Shown here: piece by piece, positions 18,053 to 27,045 of the stretch
How positions within the stretch are numbered: position 1 is the first letter of the stretch
Layout of the letters: each line of letters opens with the position of its first letter
Program-made: the position numbers and the translations under genes
Notes under the pieces: generated by a model
What the model was told of the DNA's origin: nothing
The model's database searches: none
Seen by the model: the letters and a program-made list of their open reading frames with translations, nothing else
DNA from: Ralstonia sp. NFACC01
Lineage (GTDB): Bacteria; Pseudomonadota; Gammaproteobacteria; Burkholderiales; Burkholderiaceae
Assembly: GCF_900115545.1 (NCBI RefSeq)
Contig: NZ_FOWV01000005.1
Location: 474,170 to 538,169, forward strand
DNA length: 64,000 nt
Direction of reading: 5' to 3'

Positions 18053-20212
18053 ATGCCGACGCTGCTCTGCAGTTGCAATCACACCATGCCGATCGATGCC
18101 GATGCGGTGGGCGACGCCCTGCGCGCGTCCGACGCCGTCATCGACGCGCCAGGCAAGACGCACCACCTGCTGTGCCGCCGCGAGATCGGCGCGTTCACGC
18201 AGGCGCTGGAGGGCACGGAAGACGTCATCGTCGCGTGCACGCAGGAAAAGGCACTGTTTGCAGAAGTGGCCGCACAGCACGAGGGCGTGACGGCGCCAAT
18301 CCATTTCGTCAACGTGCGCGAAACGGGCGGGTGGTCAGCGGGAGCCAAGCGCGATGCGCGCGGTTTCCGTGCCAAGACTGCGGCGCTGCTGGCCGTGGCA
18401 GGGTTGCCGGCGCCGGACCCGGTGCCCGTGGTCGACTACCGCTCCGACGGCAACGTGTTGATCGTCGGCCCTGCCGAGCGGGCGATGCCGTGGGCCGAAC
18501 GCCTGGCCGACCAACTGAGCGTGACGGTGCTCGTCACCGGGCGTGATCGCGCAAAGGGTCTGCTTGTCCTGCCGATGGAGCGCCGCTGGCCCGTCCAAGC
18601 AGGCGAGCTGCAGGAGGTGAAGGGCTGGCTTGGCACGTTCGAAGTGCAGTGGCGCAACCGCAATCCGATCGACCTGGACCGCTGCACCCGCTGCAACGCC
18701 TGCATTGATGTCTGCCCCGAAGGCGCCATCGACGCGCTTTACCAGATCGATCTGGACGCATGCCGAGACCATCGCGCGTGTGTAAAAGCATGCGGCGATG
18801 CGATGGCCATCGATTTCAGCCGCGTGGATGCACCGCAGGCGCTCTCGGGCCAGTTCGACCTGATCTTCGATTTGAACGATGCGCCAGCGTTTGCGCAGCA
18901 TCAGCCGCCGCAGGGCTATTTCCACGCCGGCGCAGACGCAGGCCGTCAATTGACGGCATCGCTGGCACTGCTGCAAATGGTGGGTGAGTTCGAGAAGCCC
19001 AAATTCTTCCAATACAAGGAATCCATCTGCGCGCACGGGCGTAACGGCCAGGTGGGCTGCGACGCTTGCGTGCAGGTGTGTTCTGCGTCGGCCATTGCGT
19101 CGCAGTGGAAGGACGGCCGCGGCAGCGTGCACGTCACGCCCAATCTGTGCGTGGGCTGCGGCGCGTGTACGACCGCCTGCCCGACCGGCGCGATCACCTA
19201 TGCCTATCCCAGCGCGCCTTACCAGGGGCGCAAGCTCAAGACCCTGCTGAGCACGTATGCATCGGCGGGTGGGCGTGATGCTGTGGTTCTGCTGCATAAC
19301 GGTGGGCGCGGCCGCACGCTGATCGAGCAACTTGGCCGGGCCGCGCGTATCGGCAAGGCGCAGGGCGTGCCGGTGAATGTGCTGCCGGTCGAGGTCTTCC
19401 ACGCGGCATCGACGGGATTGGACCTGTGGCTTGCAGCGTTGACTTACGGCGCCGCGCGCATCGCTATCCTGCTGACGGAAGACGACGCACCGCAGTACCG
19501 CGCGATGCTCGCCGAGCAGGTTGCCGTGGCGCAGGCCCTGATGCAAGGGCTTGGCGAGCCGGCGGATGAGGTGGGCGTGGTGCTGATCGACGTGGCGGAT
19601 GCGACTGCGCTCGACGCGCGCTTGGGCCGCGCTGACGTTTCGGGCCCGCTGCGCGGCTTTCGCCGTGACATGCCGGCCGCCACGTTTGCGGTGGCCGCCG
19701 CCAAGCGCGAGACGCTGGATTTCGCGCTCGACCATCTTGCGCGCCACGCCAAGGCCACCGAGGCCGTCATCCCGCTGCCGGCAGGGGCACCGTTTGGCGC
19801 CATCACCGTGAATCGCGAAAGCTGCACGCTGTGCATGGCCTGTATGGGCGCGTGCCCGTCGCAGGCGCTGCGCGATCAGGCCGAGCGCCCCGTGCTGGCC
19901 ATGATCGAGCGCAACTGCGTCCAGTGCGGCCTGTGCGAAACCACGTGCCCGGAAAGCGCCATCGCCCTCGTTCCGCGTCTGAACCTGTCGGCCGAAGCCC
20001 GCCAATCGGTCACGCTCAACGAGGCCCAGCCGTTCCACTGCATCCGCTGCAACAAGCCGTTCGGCACCGCGCAGATGGTCACGACGATGCTGGCCAAGCT
20101 GGGCGCGCACCCGGCGTTTTCGGGCGCCGCCGCCGAGCGCCTCAAGATGTGCAGCGACTGCCGCGTGATCGACATGATGCAGCACGGCGAACGCCCCGGC
20201 GCCCCGCACTGA
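18053..20212 (+). CDS. Poly-ferredoxin, multi-[4Fe-4S] protein of the formate dehydrogenase island
   Basis: This is a large soluble iron-sulfur protein of about 719 residues. Four canonical CxxCxxCxxxC motifs are visible: CTRCNACIDVC, CVGCGACTTAC, CTLCMACMGAC and CVQCGLCETTC. Two more Cys groups are atypical (CRDHRACVKAC and CDACVQVC), and a final pair of CxxC groups lies near the C-terminus (CIRC, CSDC). No signal peptide is seen, so it should be cytoplasmic, unlike the dehydrogenase it accompanies. An upstream in-frame ATG at 18005 is possible, but the family-like N-terminus TLLCSCNHTMPID starts at 18053. Electron transfer or cofactor insertion are both plausible roles. Confidence 0.8.
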   Translation: MPTLLCSCNHTMPIDADAVGDALRASDAVIDAPGKTHHLLCRREIGAFTQALEGTEDVIVACTQEKALFAEVAAQHEGVTAPIHFVNVRETGGWSAGAKRDARGFRAKTAALLAVAGLPAPDPVPVVDYRSDGNVLIVGPAERAMPWAERLADQLSVTVLVTGRDRAKGLLVLPMERRWPVQAGELQEVKGWLGTFEVQWRNRNPIDLDRCTRCNACIDVCPEGAIDALYQIDLDACRDHRACVKACGDAMAIDFSRVDAPQALSGQFDLIFDLNDAPAFAQHQPPQGYFHAGADAGRQLTASLALLQMVGEFEKPKFFQYKESICAHGRNGQVGCDACVQVCSASAIASQWKDGRGSVHVTPNLCVGCGACTTACPTGAITYAYPSAPYQGRKLKTLLSTYASAGGRDAVVLLHNGGRGRTLIEQLGRAARIGKAQGVPVNVLPVEVFHAASTGLDLWLAALTYGAARIAILLTEDDAPQYRAMLAEQVAVAQALMQGLGEPADEVGVVLIDVADATALDARLGRADVSGPLRGFRRDMPAATFAVAAAKRETLDFALDHLARHAKATEAVIPLPAGAPFGAITVNRESCTLCMACMGACPSQALRDQAERPVLAMIERNCVQCGLCETTCPESAIALVPRLNLSAEARQSVTLNEAQPFHCIRCNKPFGTAQMVTTMLAKLGAHPAFSGAAAERLKMCSDCRVIDMMQHGERPGAPH

Positions 20213-20256
20213 AAACCGCGCATTGAAGCCGCGCATTCAAGCCGATCTCTGATTCC

Positions 20257-20928
20257 ATGACCGACGCCCAGCCCCTGCAATTCCAGCCCGCCGCCACCCC
20301 TGCCGACAGCGCCGAGGATCTCGCCCGTGCGGACCTGTACGGCCTGCTGGCCACGCTGTTCTTCCAAGCGGCAGACGCCGATTTGCTGCAGCGCATTGCC
20401 GCCGCACCGCTGGACCCGGTCGGCGATGACGATATCGCCCCGGCCGATGCGGAAGCTGCCGCCAGCAGCGCACTCACCCAGGCGTGGCGAAAGCTTGTCG
20501 CCCGCGCCGGCAAGACGACCGCCGTGCAGGCCGACGACGAATACACCGAGCTCTTCATCGGCATCGGCAAGCCGGAGGTGTTCCTGTACGGCTCGTACTA
20601 CCAGGCCGGTTTCATGAACGAAAAGCCGCTCGTGGTGCTGCGCGATGATTTGCGCCGCTATGGCCTGGAGCGCGCCGAGGGCGTCACGGAGACGGAAGAT
20701 CACCTCGCTACGCTGTGCGAGGTCATGCGTTACCTCATCGCCGGGGACGATGTTGCCGTTGCGCGCATCGAAGAGCAGCGCGCTTTTTTCCAGCGCCACC
20801 TGGCCCCGTGGGTCGATACGGCTTGTGATGCTGTATTGCAGCATCCGCGCGCCGCGTTTTATGCCGACGTGGCGGGGTTGGCAAAGGCGTTTTTCGACGT
20901 CGAGCGGCTCGCGCTGGAATTGGCGTGA
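20257..20928 (+). CDS. TorD/DmsD-family molybdoenzyme chaperone
   Basis: This 223-residue, mostly helical cytoplasmic protein resembles the TorD family of redox-enzyme maturation chaperones that bind TAT signal peptides and apoenzymes. Supporting blocks are the early ADLYGLLATLFF helix, EYTELFIGIGKPEVFLYGSYY, and the EDHLATLCEVMRYLI segment near the family's E-x-D-H-x-x-x-x-L signature. The position just before the formate dehydrogenase structural genes says its client is the catalytic subunit encoded from 21483. Confidence 0.85.
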   Translation: MTDAQPLQFQPAATPADSAEDLARADLYGLLATLFFQAADADLLQRIAAAPLDPVGDDDIAPADAEAAASSALTQAWRKLVARAGKTTAVQADDEYTELFIGIGKPEVFLYGSYYQAGFMNEKPLVVLRDDLRRYGLERAEGVTETEDHLATLCEVMRYLIAGDDVAVARIEEQRAFFQRHLAPWVDTACDAVLQHPRAAFYADVAGLAKAFFDVERLALELA

Positions 20929-21071
20929 CCGCAATGCGGCCGACTGCCTAAAAATTGAGAGGTCGGCCAAGAGTCGCGCCCCGTCCGCGTCACGGCGGAC
21001 CGGTTCAAACCGTACTCATTGAAAAAAATCATCGGTAAATCGTCAGGAAAATCCCGGGGTGAGGGGTTTTG

Positions 21072-21090
21072 GGCATGGTTTTCTCATGCC
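21072..21090. promoter_or_regulatory. Inverted repeat in the leader of the formate dehydrogenase operon
   Basis: GGCATG and CATGCC are separated by seven bases, within the 235-base gap before the TAT-protein gene. The dyad is a candidate operator. I could not identify the cognate regulator family, and no sigma-54 consensus is visible in the gap. Confidence 0.35.
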
Positions 21091-21163
21091 GTTACTCCTA
21101 AAATGTGTTCAAAAATTCCTATTACATTCGGTCATCGGTTTGAATGAGCCGGGGAGCATCGAA

Positions 21164-21415
21164 ATGCCAGGTCCGAACACCGTCCCTCACGCCCGCCCCG
21201 AGGCGGATTCCGCTGAATCCGGCCCCACGCGCCGCCGCTTCCTGATGGGCACCGCGTTGGCCGCTGCCGCCGCAGGCACGGCCGCTGCGGCCAGCCATCT
21301 GGTGCAAGCGCCCGCCGCCTCCGCCTCGCCACCGGCTGACGCCGCTGATGACGGCGCCACCGGTTACCGTCTGAGCGAACACATCCGCAAGTACTACAAG
21401 ACGACGTGGATTTGA
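21164..21415 (+). CDS. Formate dehydrogenase region TAT-signal protein
   Basis: This 83-residue protein has the twin-arginine segment TRRRFLMGTALAAAAAG, a long Ala-rich hydrophobic stretch and a short C-terminal tail ending LSEHIRKYYKTTWI. This matches the family known as formate dehydrogenase region TAT target, found next to fdh structural genes. GGGGAG stands seven bases before the ATG at 21164, which decides the start. The role is unknown; it may be an exported partner or an anchor of the catalytic subunit. Confidence 0.82.
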   Translation: MPGPNTVPHARPEADSAESGPTRRRFLMGTALAAAAAGTAAAASHLVQAPAASASPPADAADDGATGYRLSEHIRKYYKTTWI

Positions 21416-21482
21416 CGCGGCTGCACGCGCGCCGCTGTTACTCCATCGTCATTGCACGCACCCCACATCCTCAGGTGACCTC

Positions 21483-24400
21483 ATGCTTCTGACCCGCAAA
21501 CCGGCGGTACAGGACACCAAAGCCGCACCGGCGCGGCGTTCAAACGGCCAGGGCGCCGCATCGCTTGCCGGCAGTCTGGCCCGCAGCCTGGCCGGCGCAC
21601 TGCCGACCATGGACCGCCGCACCTTCCTCAAGCGCTCCGGCATCGGCGTTGGCGCTGGGCTGGCCGCGACGCAGCTTTCGCTGGTGAAGAAATCGGTGGT
21701 GGGTGAGGCACACGCCGCCGAAGGCAAGGGCGACATCGTTGTGCGCCGCACGGTGTGCTCGCACTGCTCGGTCGGCTGCTCGGTGGATGCCGTCGTGCAG
21801 AACGGCGTGTGGGTGCGGCAGGAACCGGTATTCGACTCGCCGATCAACCTGGGCGCGCACTGCGCCAAAGGCGCCGCCCTCCGCGAGCACGGTCACGGCG
21901 AATACCGCCTGAAGACGCCAATGAAGCTTGTCGACGGCCGCTACCAGCGCATCAGCTGGGAGCAGGCGCTCAACGAGATCGTTGCCAAGATGAACACGAT
22001 CCGCCAGGAAACCGGGCCGGATTCGTTTTTCTTCGTGGGTTCATCCAAGCACAGCAACGAGCAGTCGTATCTGCTGCGCAAGTGGGTGTCGTTCTTCGGC
22101 ACCAACAACTGCGACCACCAGGCACGCATCTGCCACAGCACCACCGTCGCCGGCGTGGCCAACACGTGGGGCTACGGTGCGATGACGAACTCGTACAACG
22201 ACATGCAGAACGCCAAGTGCGCGTTGTACATCGGTTCGAACGCGGCCGAGGCGCATCCGGTATCGATGCTGCATCTGCTGCATGCCAAGGAAACGGGCTG
22301 CAAGGTCATCGTCGTCGACCCGCGTTACACACGCACAGCGGCCAAGTCCGATGAATACGTGCGGATTCGTTCGGGCACCGATATCGCGTTCCTCTTCGGC
22401 GTGCTGTATCACATCTTCAAGAACGGCTGGGAAGACAAGCAGTACATCCACGACCGCGTCTACGGCATGGACAAGGTGCGCGAGGAAGTGCTCGCCAAGT
22501 GGACGCCGGACAAGGTCGAAGAGGTGTGCGGGGTGCCGGAAGCGCAGGTCCACAAGGTCGCCGAGATGATGGCGATGAACCGCCCCAGCACGCTGGTGTG
22601 GTGCATGGGCCAGACGCAGCACACCATCGGCAACGCCATCGTGCGCGCATCGTGCATCGTGCAGCTGGCGCTGGGCAACATCGGCAAGTCGGGCGGCGGC
22701 GCAAACATCTTCCGCGGCCACGACAACGTGCAGGGCGCGACCGACGTCGGGCCTAATCCCGATTCTCTGCCAGGCTATTACGGCCTCGCTGCGGGCGCGT
22801 GGAAGCATTTCGCCTCCGTGTGGGGGCTCGATTACGACTGGATCAAAGGCCGCTTCGCCTCGCAGGCGATGATGGAAAAATCGGGCACCACGGTTTCGCG
22901 GTGGGCCGATGCGGTGCTCGAGAAGAATGACCTGATCGATCAGGACAACAACGTTCGCGCGGTCTTTTACTGGGGCCACGCACCGAATTCGCAAACGCGC
23001 GGGATGGACATCAAGCGAGCGCTCGACAAGATCGACCTGCTCGTGGTGATCGACCCATACCCGTCGGCCACGGCGGCCATGGCCAACATGCCCGCCGCCG
23101 ACGGCACGCCGCCCAATCCAAACCGTGCCGTCTACCTGCTGCCGGCCGCAACGCAGTTCGAAACGTCGGGCTCATGCACGGCATCGAATCGCTCGCTGCA
23201 ATGGCGCGAGAAGGTGATCGAGCCGCTGTTCGAATCGCAGCCCGACCACGTGATCATGCAGGCGTTTGCCGATCGCCTCGGCTTCGGCAAGGAGCTGTCG
23301 AAGAACTACAAGATCACTGAATACAAGCGCGCCGGCATGACGTGGCGCGAGCCGGAGATCGAATCGATCCTGCGTGAAATCAATCGCGGCAACTGGACGA
23401 TCGGCTACACCGGGCAATCGCCGGAACGCCTGAAGGCCCACATGCGCAACATGCATCTGTTTGATGTGCGCACGCTGCGCTGCAAGGGCGGAAAGGATGC
23501 CGAAACCGGCTACGACCTCACCGGCGATTACTTCGGCCTGCCTTGGCCGTGCTACGGCACGCCGGAACTCAAGCATCCCGGCTCGCCCAACCTGTACGAC
23601 ACCAGCAAGCATGTGATGGAAGGCGGCGGCAACTTCCGCGCCAACTTTGGCGTGGAACGCGACGGCGTCAACCTGCTGGCCGAAGATGGCTCGTTCTCGC
23701 TGGGTTCGGAGTTGACGACAGGCTACCCCGAGTTCGATCACGTGTTCCTCAAGAAACTCGGCTGGTGGGACGACCTGACCGACGCAGAGAAGAAGGCCGC
23801 TGAAGGCAAGAACTGGAAGACCGATTTGTCCGGCGGCATCCAGCGCGTGACGATGAAGCACGGCTGCCACCCGTTCGGCAACGCCAAGGCGCGCGCCATC
23901 GTGTGGAACTTCCCCGACGGCATTCCGCAGCACCGGGAGCCGCTGTATTCCACGCGGCCCGACATGGTCGCCAAGTACCCCACGCACGACGACAAGAAGG
24001 CCTTCTGGCGCCTGCCGACGCTGTACAAGACGGTGCAGCAGCGCAATATCGAAAACAAGGTCTACGAGAAATTCCCGATCATCCTCACCTCCGGCCGCCT
24101 GGTGGAGTACGAAGGCGGCGGCGAAGAGACGCGCTCCAACCCGTGGCTCGCCGAGCTGCAGCAGGAGAACTTTGTCGAGATCAACCCAAAGGCTGCAGCC
24201 GACCGCGGTATCCGTCACAACGACTTTGTCTGGGTCAAGACGCCGACCGGCGCCCAGATCAAGGTGCGCGCGCTGGTGACGGAGCGCGTGGGCGTCGACC
24301 ACGCCTTCATCCCGTTCCACTTCTCGGGCTGGTGGCAGGGCAAGGACCTGCTCGATTATTACCCGGAGGGCGCCCACCCGATCGTGCGTGGCGAGGCTGT

Positions 24401-24488
24401 CAACACGGCCACGACCTACGGCTACGACTCGGTAACGATGATGCAGGAAACGAAAACGACGGTCTGCCAGATCGAGCGGTTCGCATAA
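21483..24488 (+). CDS. fdhA: Formate dehydrogenase catalytic (alpha) subunit, Cys form
   Basis: This 1001-residue bis-MGD molybdenum/tungsten enzyme oxidises formate to CO2 on the periplasmic side. A TAT motif DRRTFLKRSG at residues 44-53 follows an unusual 43-residue N-terminal extension. The [4Fe-4S] ligands are Cys92, Cys95, Cys99 and Cys127. The metal ligand is Cys217 in DHQARICHSTTVAG, in the place where E. coli FdnG has selenocysteine. The C-terminal molydopterin dinucleotide-binding domain is complete. A later ATG at 21609 would remove the extension but has no Shine-Dalgarno. It is followed after 16 bases by the Fe-S subunit gene. Confidence 0.93.
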   Translation: MLLTRKPAVQDTKAAPARRSNGQGAASLAGSLARSLAGALPTMDRRTFLKRSGIGVGAGLAATQLSLVKKSVVGEAHAAEGKGDIVVRRTVCSHCSVGCSVDAVVQNGVWVRQEPVFDSPINLGAHCAKGAALREHGHGEYRLKTPMKLVDGRYQRISWEQALNEIVAKMNTIRQETGPDSFFFVGSSKHSNEQSYLLRKWVSFFGTNNCDHQARICHSTTVAGVANTWGYGAMTNSYNDMQNAKCALYIGSNAAEAHPVSMLHLLHAKETGCKVIVVDPRYTRTAAKSDEYVRIRSGTDIAFLFGVLYHIFKNGWEDKQYIHDRVYGMDKVREEVLAKWTPDKVEEVCGVPEAQVHKVAEMMAMNRPSTLVWCMGQTQHTIGNAIVRASCIVQLALGNIGKSGGGANIFRGHDNVQGATDVGPNPDSLPGYYGLAAGAWKHFASVWGLDYDWIKGRFASQAMMEKSGTTVSRWADAVLEKNDLIDQDNNVRAVFYWGHAPNSQTRGMDIKRALDKIDLLVVIDPYPSATAAMANMPAADGTPPNPNRAVYLLPAATQFETSGSCTASNRSLQWREKVIEPLFESQPDHVIMQAFADRLGFGKELSKNYKITEYKRAGMTWREPEIESILREINRGNWTIGYTGQSPERLKAHMRNMHLFDVRTLRCKGGKDAETGYDLTGDYFGLPWPCYGTPELKHPGSPNLYDTSKHVMEGGGNFRANFGVERDGVNLLAEDGSFSLGSELTTGYPEFDHVFLKKLGWWDDLTDAEKKAAEGKNWKTDLSGGIQRVTMKHGCHPFGNAKARAIVWNFPDGIPQHREPLYSTRPDMVAKYPTHDDKKAFWRLPTLYKTVQQRNIENKVYEKFPIILTSGRLVEYEGGGEETRSNPWLAELQQENFVEINPKAAADRGIRHNDFVWVKTPTGAQIKVRALVTERVGVDHAFIPFHFSGWWQGKDLLDYYPEGAHPIVRGEAVNTATTYGYDSVTMMQETKTTVCQIERFA

Positions 24489-24504
24489 GGACGGGGAGAT
24501 CAAC

Positions 24505-25173
24505 ATGGCACGCATGAAATTCATCTGTGACAGCGAGCGCTGCATCGAATGCAACGCCTGCGCCACGGCCTGCAAAAACGAACACGAAGTGCCCTGGGGC
24601 GTGAATCGGCGCCGCGTGGTCACGATCAACGACGGCATGATCGGCGCGGAGAAGTCCATCTCCGTGGCGTGCATGCATTGCTCCGATGCGCCGTGCATGG
24701 CGGTCTGCCCGGTCGACTGCTTCTACCGCACCGAAGATGGCGTGGTGCTGCACGACAAGGACGTCTGCATCGGCTGTGGCTACTGCTCCTATGCGTGCCC
24801 GTTCGGCGCGCCGCAGTTCCCGAGTCAAGGGACGTTTGGCGTGCGCGGCAAGATGGACAAGTGCACGTTCTGCGCAGGCGGCCCCGAGAAGAACGGCAGC
24901 GAGGAAGAATTCGAGAAGTACGGGCGCAACCGCCTTGCCGAAGGCAAGCTGCCGCTTTGCGCGGAAATGTGCTCGACGAAGGCGCTGCTGGGCGGAGATG
25001 GCGATGTGATTTCCGACATCCTGCGCAATCGCGTCATGAAACGCGGGAAGGGCGCGGAGTTGTTCGGGTGGGGCACGGCTTACGGCGGTGCGCAAGGTAA
25101 GGGCAGCCAAGCAACGCCGGCTACCCCTGCCGCGCCCGCCGCGCCTGCTTCAACGCCGGGAGCGCAATCATGA
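24505..25173 (+). CDS. fdhB: Formate dehydrogenase iron-sulfur (beta) subunit
   Basis: This 222-residue ferredoxin-type subunit passes electrons from the catalytic subunit to cytochrome b. It has four Cys-rich groups in the NrfC/DmsB arrangement: CIECNACATAC, CMHCSDAPCMAVC, CIGCGYCSYAC and CTFCAGG, with a later CAEMC. The C-terminus is an Ala/Pro/Thr-rich tail without the membrane helix found in E. coli FdnH. A good Shine-Dalgarno (GGGGAG) precedes the ATG. The last codon and stop overlap the next gene in an ATGA junction. Confidence 0.93.
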   Translation: MARMKFICDSERCIECNACATACKNEHEVPWGVNRRRVVTINDGMIGAEKSISVACMHCSDAPCMAVCPVDCFYRTEDGVVLHDKDVCIGCGYCSYACPFGAPQFPSQGTFGVRGKMDKCTFCAGGPEKNGSEEEFEKYGRNRLAEGKLPLCAEMCSTKALLGGDGDVISDILRNRVMKRGKGAELFGWGTAYGGAQGKGSQATPATPAAPAAPASTPGAQS

Positions 25174-25415
25174 CCGCCCGAGCCCGATCGACCAGTCTGC
25201 TGATCGCCCTTGGCGCTGCGCTGTTGCTCGGTGCCTGCGGTGAACGCTCGCAAACCGCATTTGCCTCGCACCGCAAGGACGACGCGCCAGCCTACAAGGG
25301 TGCAGAAGGCGATCCGTTCATGGCCAAGAACTGGACACCCGGTGACCGCACGAGCTGGGAAAACCAGATCCGCGCGCGCGGCCAGTACCAGAACGAGTAC
25401 AACAAGACGCCGTGA
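25170..25415 (+). CDS. Small formate dehydrogenase-associated lipoprotein
   Basis: This 81-residue predicted lipoprotein has a signal peptide ending LLLGAC (lipobox) and a short hydrophilic tail with the block MAKNWTPGDRTSWENQIRARG. Its ATG overlaps the fdhB stop, so it is translationally coupled to the dehydrogenase. I do not recognise a named family. Membrane tethering near the periplasmic enzyme is the likely role, by context only. Confidence 0.7.
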   Translation: MTARARSTSLLIALGAALLLGACGERSQTAFASHRKDDAPAYKGAEGDPFMAKNWTPGDRTSWENQIRARGQYQNEYNKTP

Positions 25416-25446
25416 CGCCATGACACGTACGAGCGGAGGTTCGTCC

Positions 25447-26610
25447 ATGGGCACTTCCTGGAAACATCTCGTGATGGCCGTGTTGCTCGGCGGCGCAGCA
25501 GCATTGGCGAGCGCGCAGCAGCCGGCGAGTGCGCCGGCAGCCAACAACGCGCCCGTCAATCCGGCCGTACAACCGGCGCAGCCGTTCTCCAACATCGTCT
25601 CGGAGAACGTGTTTGATCTGCAGAAGCGCGATCTCGCCAAAGAGGCGCACGACCAGACCGGCCGCCGCACCACGCAACCCGGCAACAACGCGCCTGTCTG
25701 GCGTGAGGTGAACTCTGATCAGGCGCATTACGCCAGCATTCCCGGGCTCGAAGCCGGCGTGCTGATCCAGCGCACAGGGCAAAAATGGCGGTTGTTCCGC
25801 AATGGCGTGATCACCGTGTGGGGCGGTTGGCTCGTGGTGCTGGTGCCGCTGCTTATCCTGGGTTTTTTCCTCTGGCGCGGCACGATTCCACTGAAGGAGG
25901 CGCCCACCGGCCGCAAGATCGAGCGCTTCACACCCACCGAACGCTATGTGCACTGGACGATGGCCATCTCGTTCGTCACGCTGGGCGTGTCAGGCATCGT
26001 CATGCTGTGGGGCAAGCATTTTCTGCTGCCGATCCTCGGTCACCAGTTGTTCGGCTGGCTGACGTACGTGCTGAAAAATCTCCACAACCTGGTGGGGCCG
26101 CTCTTTACAGTCAGCATCATCGTGGCCTTCGTGATGTGGGTGCGGGACAACCTGCCGCGCAGCGGTGATTTGAAATGGCTGCTGAGCCTGGGCGGCATGT
26201 TTGCCGGAGAGCATGGCGCCGAAGTGCCGTCGCACCGCTTCAATGCGGGCGAGAAACTCTGGTTCTGGGGCGGCCTCGTCGTGTTCGGGCTGGTCCTGTC
26301 GGCCTCGGGCTGGATGCTCGATCGCATTGTCCCGGGCGTGGATTACTACCGCAGCACGATGCAACTCGCCGAGGTCATTCACGCGATTGCGGCGGTTGGC
26401 ATGATCTGCATGTCGCTGGGCCACATCTACATGGGCACGATCGGCATGGAAGGCGCTTATCGCGCCATGCGTGATGGCTATGTCGATGAGGCCTGGGCGA
26501 AGGAGCACCACGAGCTCTGGTACGACGACGTCAAAGCCGGCAAGATCCCCGCGCAGCGGTCGCAACCGCCTGTGCCGCCAGCGCCGAGCGAGCAGCCCGC
26601 CAAGTCATGA
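25447..26610 (+). CDS. fdhC: Formate dehydrogenase cytochrome b (gamma) subunit
   Basis: This 387-residue membrane subunit takes electrons from the Fe-S subunit to quinone. After a signal peptide ending ASAQQ there is a periplasmic segment of about 110 residues, then a membrane helix near GWLVVLVPLLILGFFLW. The cytochrome b core follows, with heme-ligand candidate His in YVHWTMAISF, KNLHNLVGPLF, EVIHAIAA and LGHIYMGTIG. GGAGG seven bases before the ATG at 25447 selects this start over an ATG nine codons upstream. Confidence 0.92.
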   Translation: MGTSWKHLVMAVLLGGAAALASAQQPASAPAANNAPVNPAVQPAQPFSNIVSENVFDLQKRDLAKEAHDQTGRRTTQPGNNAPVWREVNSDQAHYASIPGLEAGVLIQRTGQKWRLFRNGVITVWGGWLVVLVPLLILGFFLWRGTIPLKEAPTGRKIERFTPTERYVHWTMAISFVTLGVSGIVMLWGKHFLLPILGHQLFGWLTYVLKNLHNLVGPLFTVSIIVAFVMWVRDNLPRSGDLKWLLSLGGMFAGEHGAEVPSHRFNAGEKLWFWGGLVVFGLVLSASGWMLDRIVPGVDYYRSTMQLAEVIHAIAAVGMICMSLGHIYMGTIGMEGAYRAMRDGYVDEAWAKEHHELWYDDVKAGKIPAQRSQPPVPPAPSEQPAKS

Positions 26611-26645
26611 CGCCATCGACCTCAACCGATTCAAGGAATCTCACC

Positions 26646-26963
26646 ATGCATGCATCCGCTCTGAGCCGCGCCGCAGGTATGGCACTTGCTGCCGCCATGC
26701 TGAGCCTGACAAGCGGACTGGCCGGCGCCAAGCTGCCGGCACCGACGGAAGAACAGAAGGCACAGGCGGATGCGGCGAAGGCCAAGGCAGCCTGGGGCGA
26801 CAAGGTGGCCGCGTTCCAGACGTGCAAGGCCCAGGACAAGGTGGCGGCGTCCTACCAGGCTGGCGGCAAGGCTGCGCATACGCAACCGGGCGCGCCGTGC
26901 GTTGATCCGGGGCCGTTTGTTGCGCCGGTGCCTCCAGCATCTGCACCGGCGGCCAAAGGGTGA
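26646..26963 (+). CDS. Small exported protein of the formate dehydrogenase island
   Basis: This 105-residue protein has a signal peptide ending GLAGA and then a Lys/Ala-rich helix and a Pro-rich C-terminus. Two Cys residues (in QTCKAQDK and GAPCVDPG) are spaced so they could form a disulfide. AAGGA eight bases before the ATG at 26646 sets the start; an in-frame ATG at 26607 overlapping the fdhC stop is the alternative. I do not recognise the family. It is the last gene of the dehydrogenase operon before a new promoter in front of sodC. Confidence 0.65.
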   Translation: MHASALSRAAGMALAAAMLSLTSGLAGAKLPAPTEEQKAQADAAKAKAAWGDKVAAFQTCKAQDKVAASYQAGGKAAHTQPGAPCVDPGPFVAPVPPASAPAAKG

Positions 26964-26979
26964 ACCGTTGTTGCCAATG

Positions 26980-27007
26980 TTGCGTGTTCATCATCCGGCA
27001 GTACAAT
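26980..27007 (+). promoter_or_regulatory. Candidate sigma-70 promoter of sodC
   Basis: TTGCGT (26980-26985) and TACAAT (27002-27007) are separated by 16 bases, 39 bases upstream of the sodC ATG. The match is reasonable but unverified. Confidence 0.5.
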
Positions 27008-27045
27008 CGTCCGCTCCCCGAGTGAACCCTGACTGGAGGTGACAC

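Noticed and set aside
21483..24488. Selenocysteine readthrough in the formate dehydrogenase gene
   Set aside because: The frame has no in-frame TGA; the metal-ligand position is a TGC cysteine codon at 22131.
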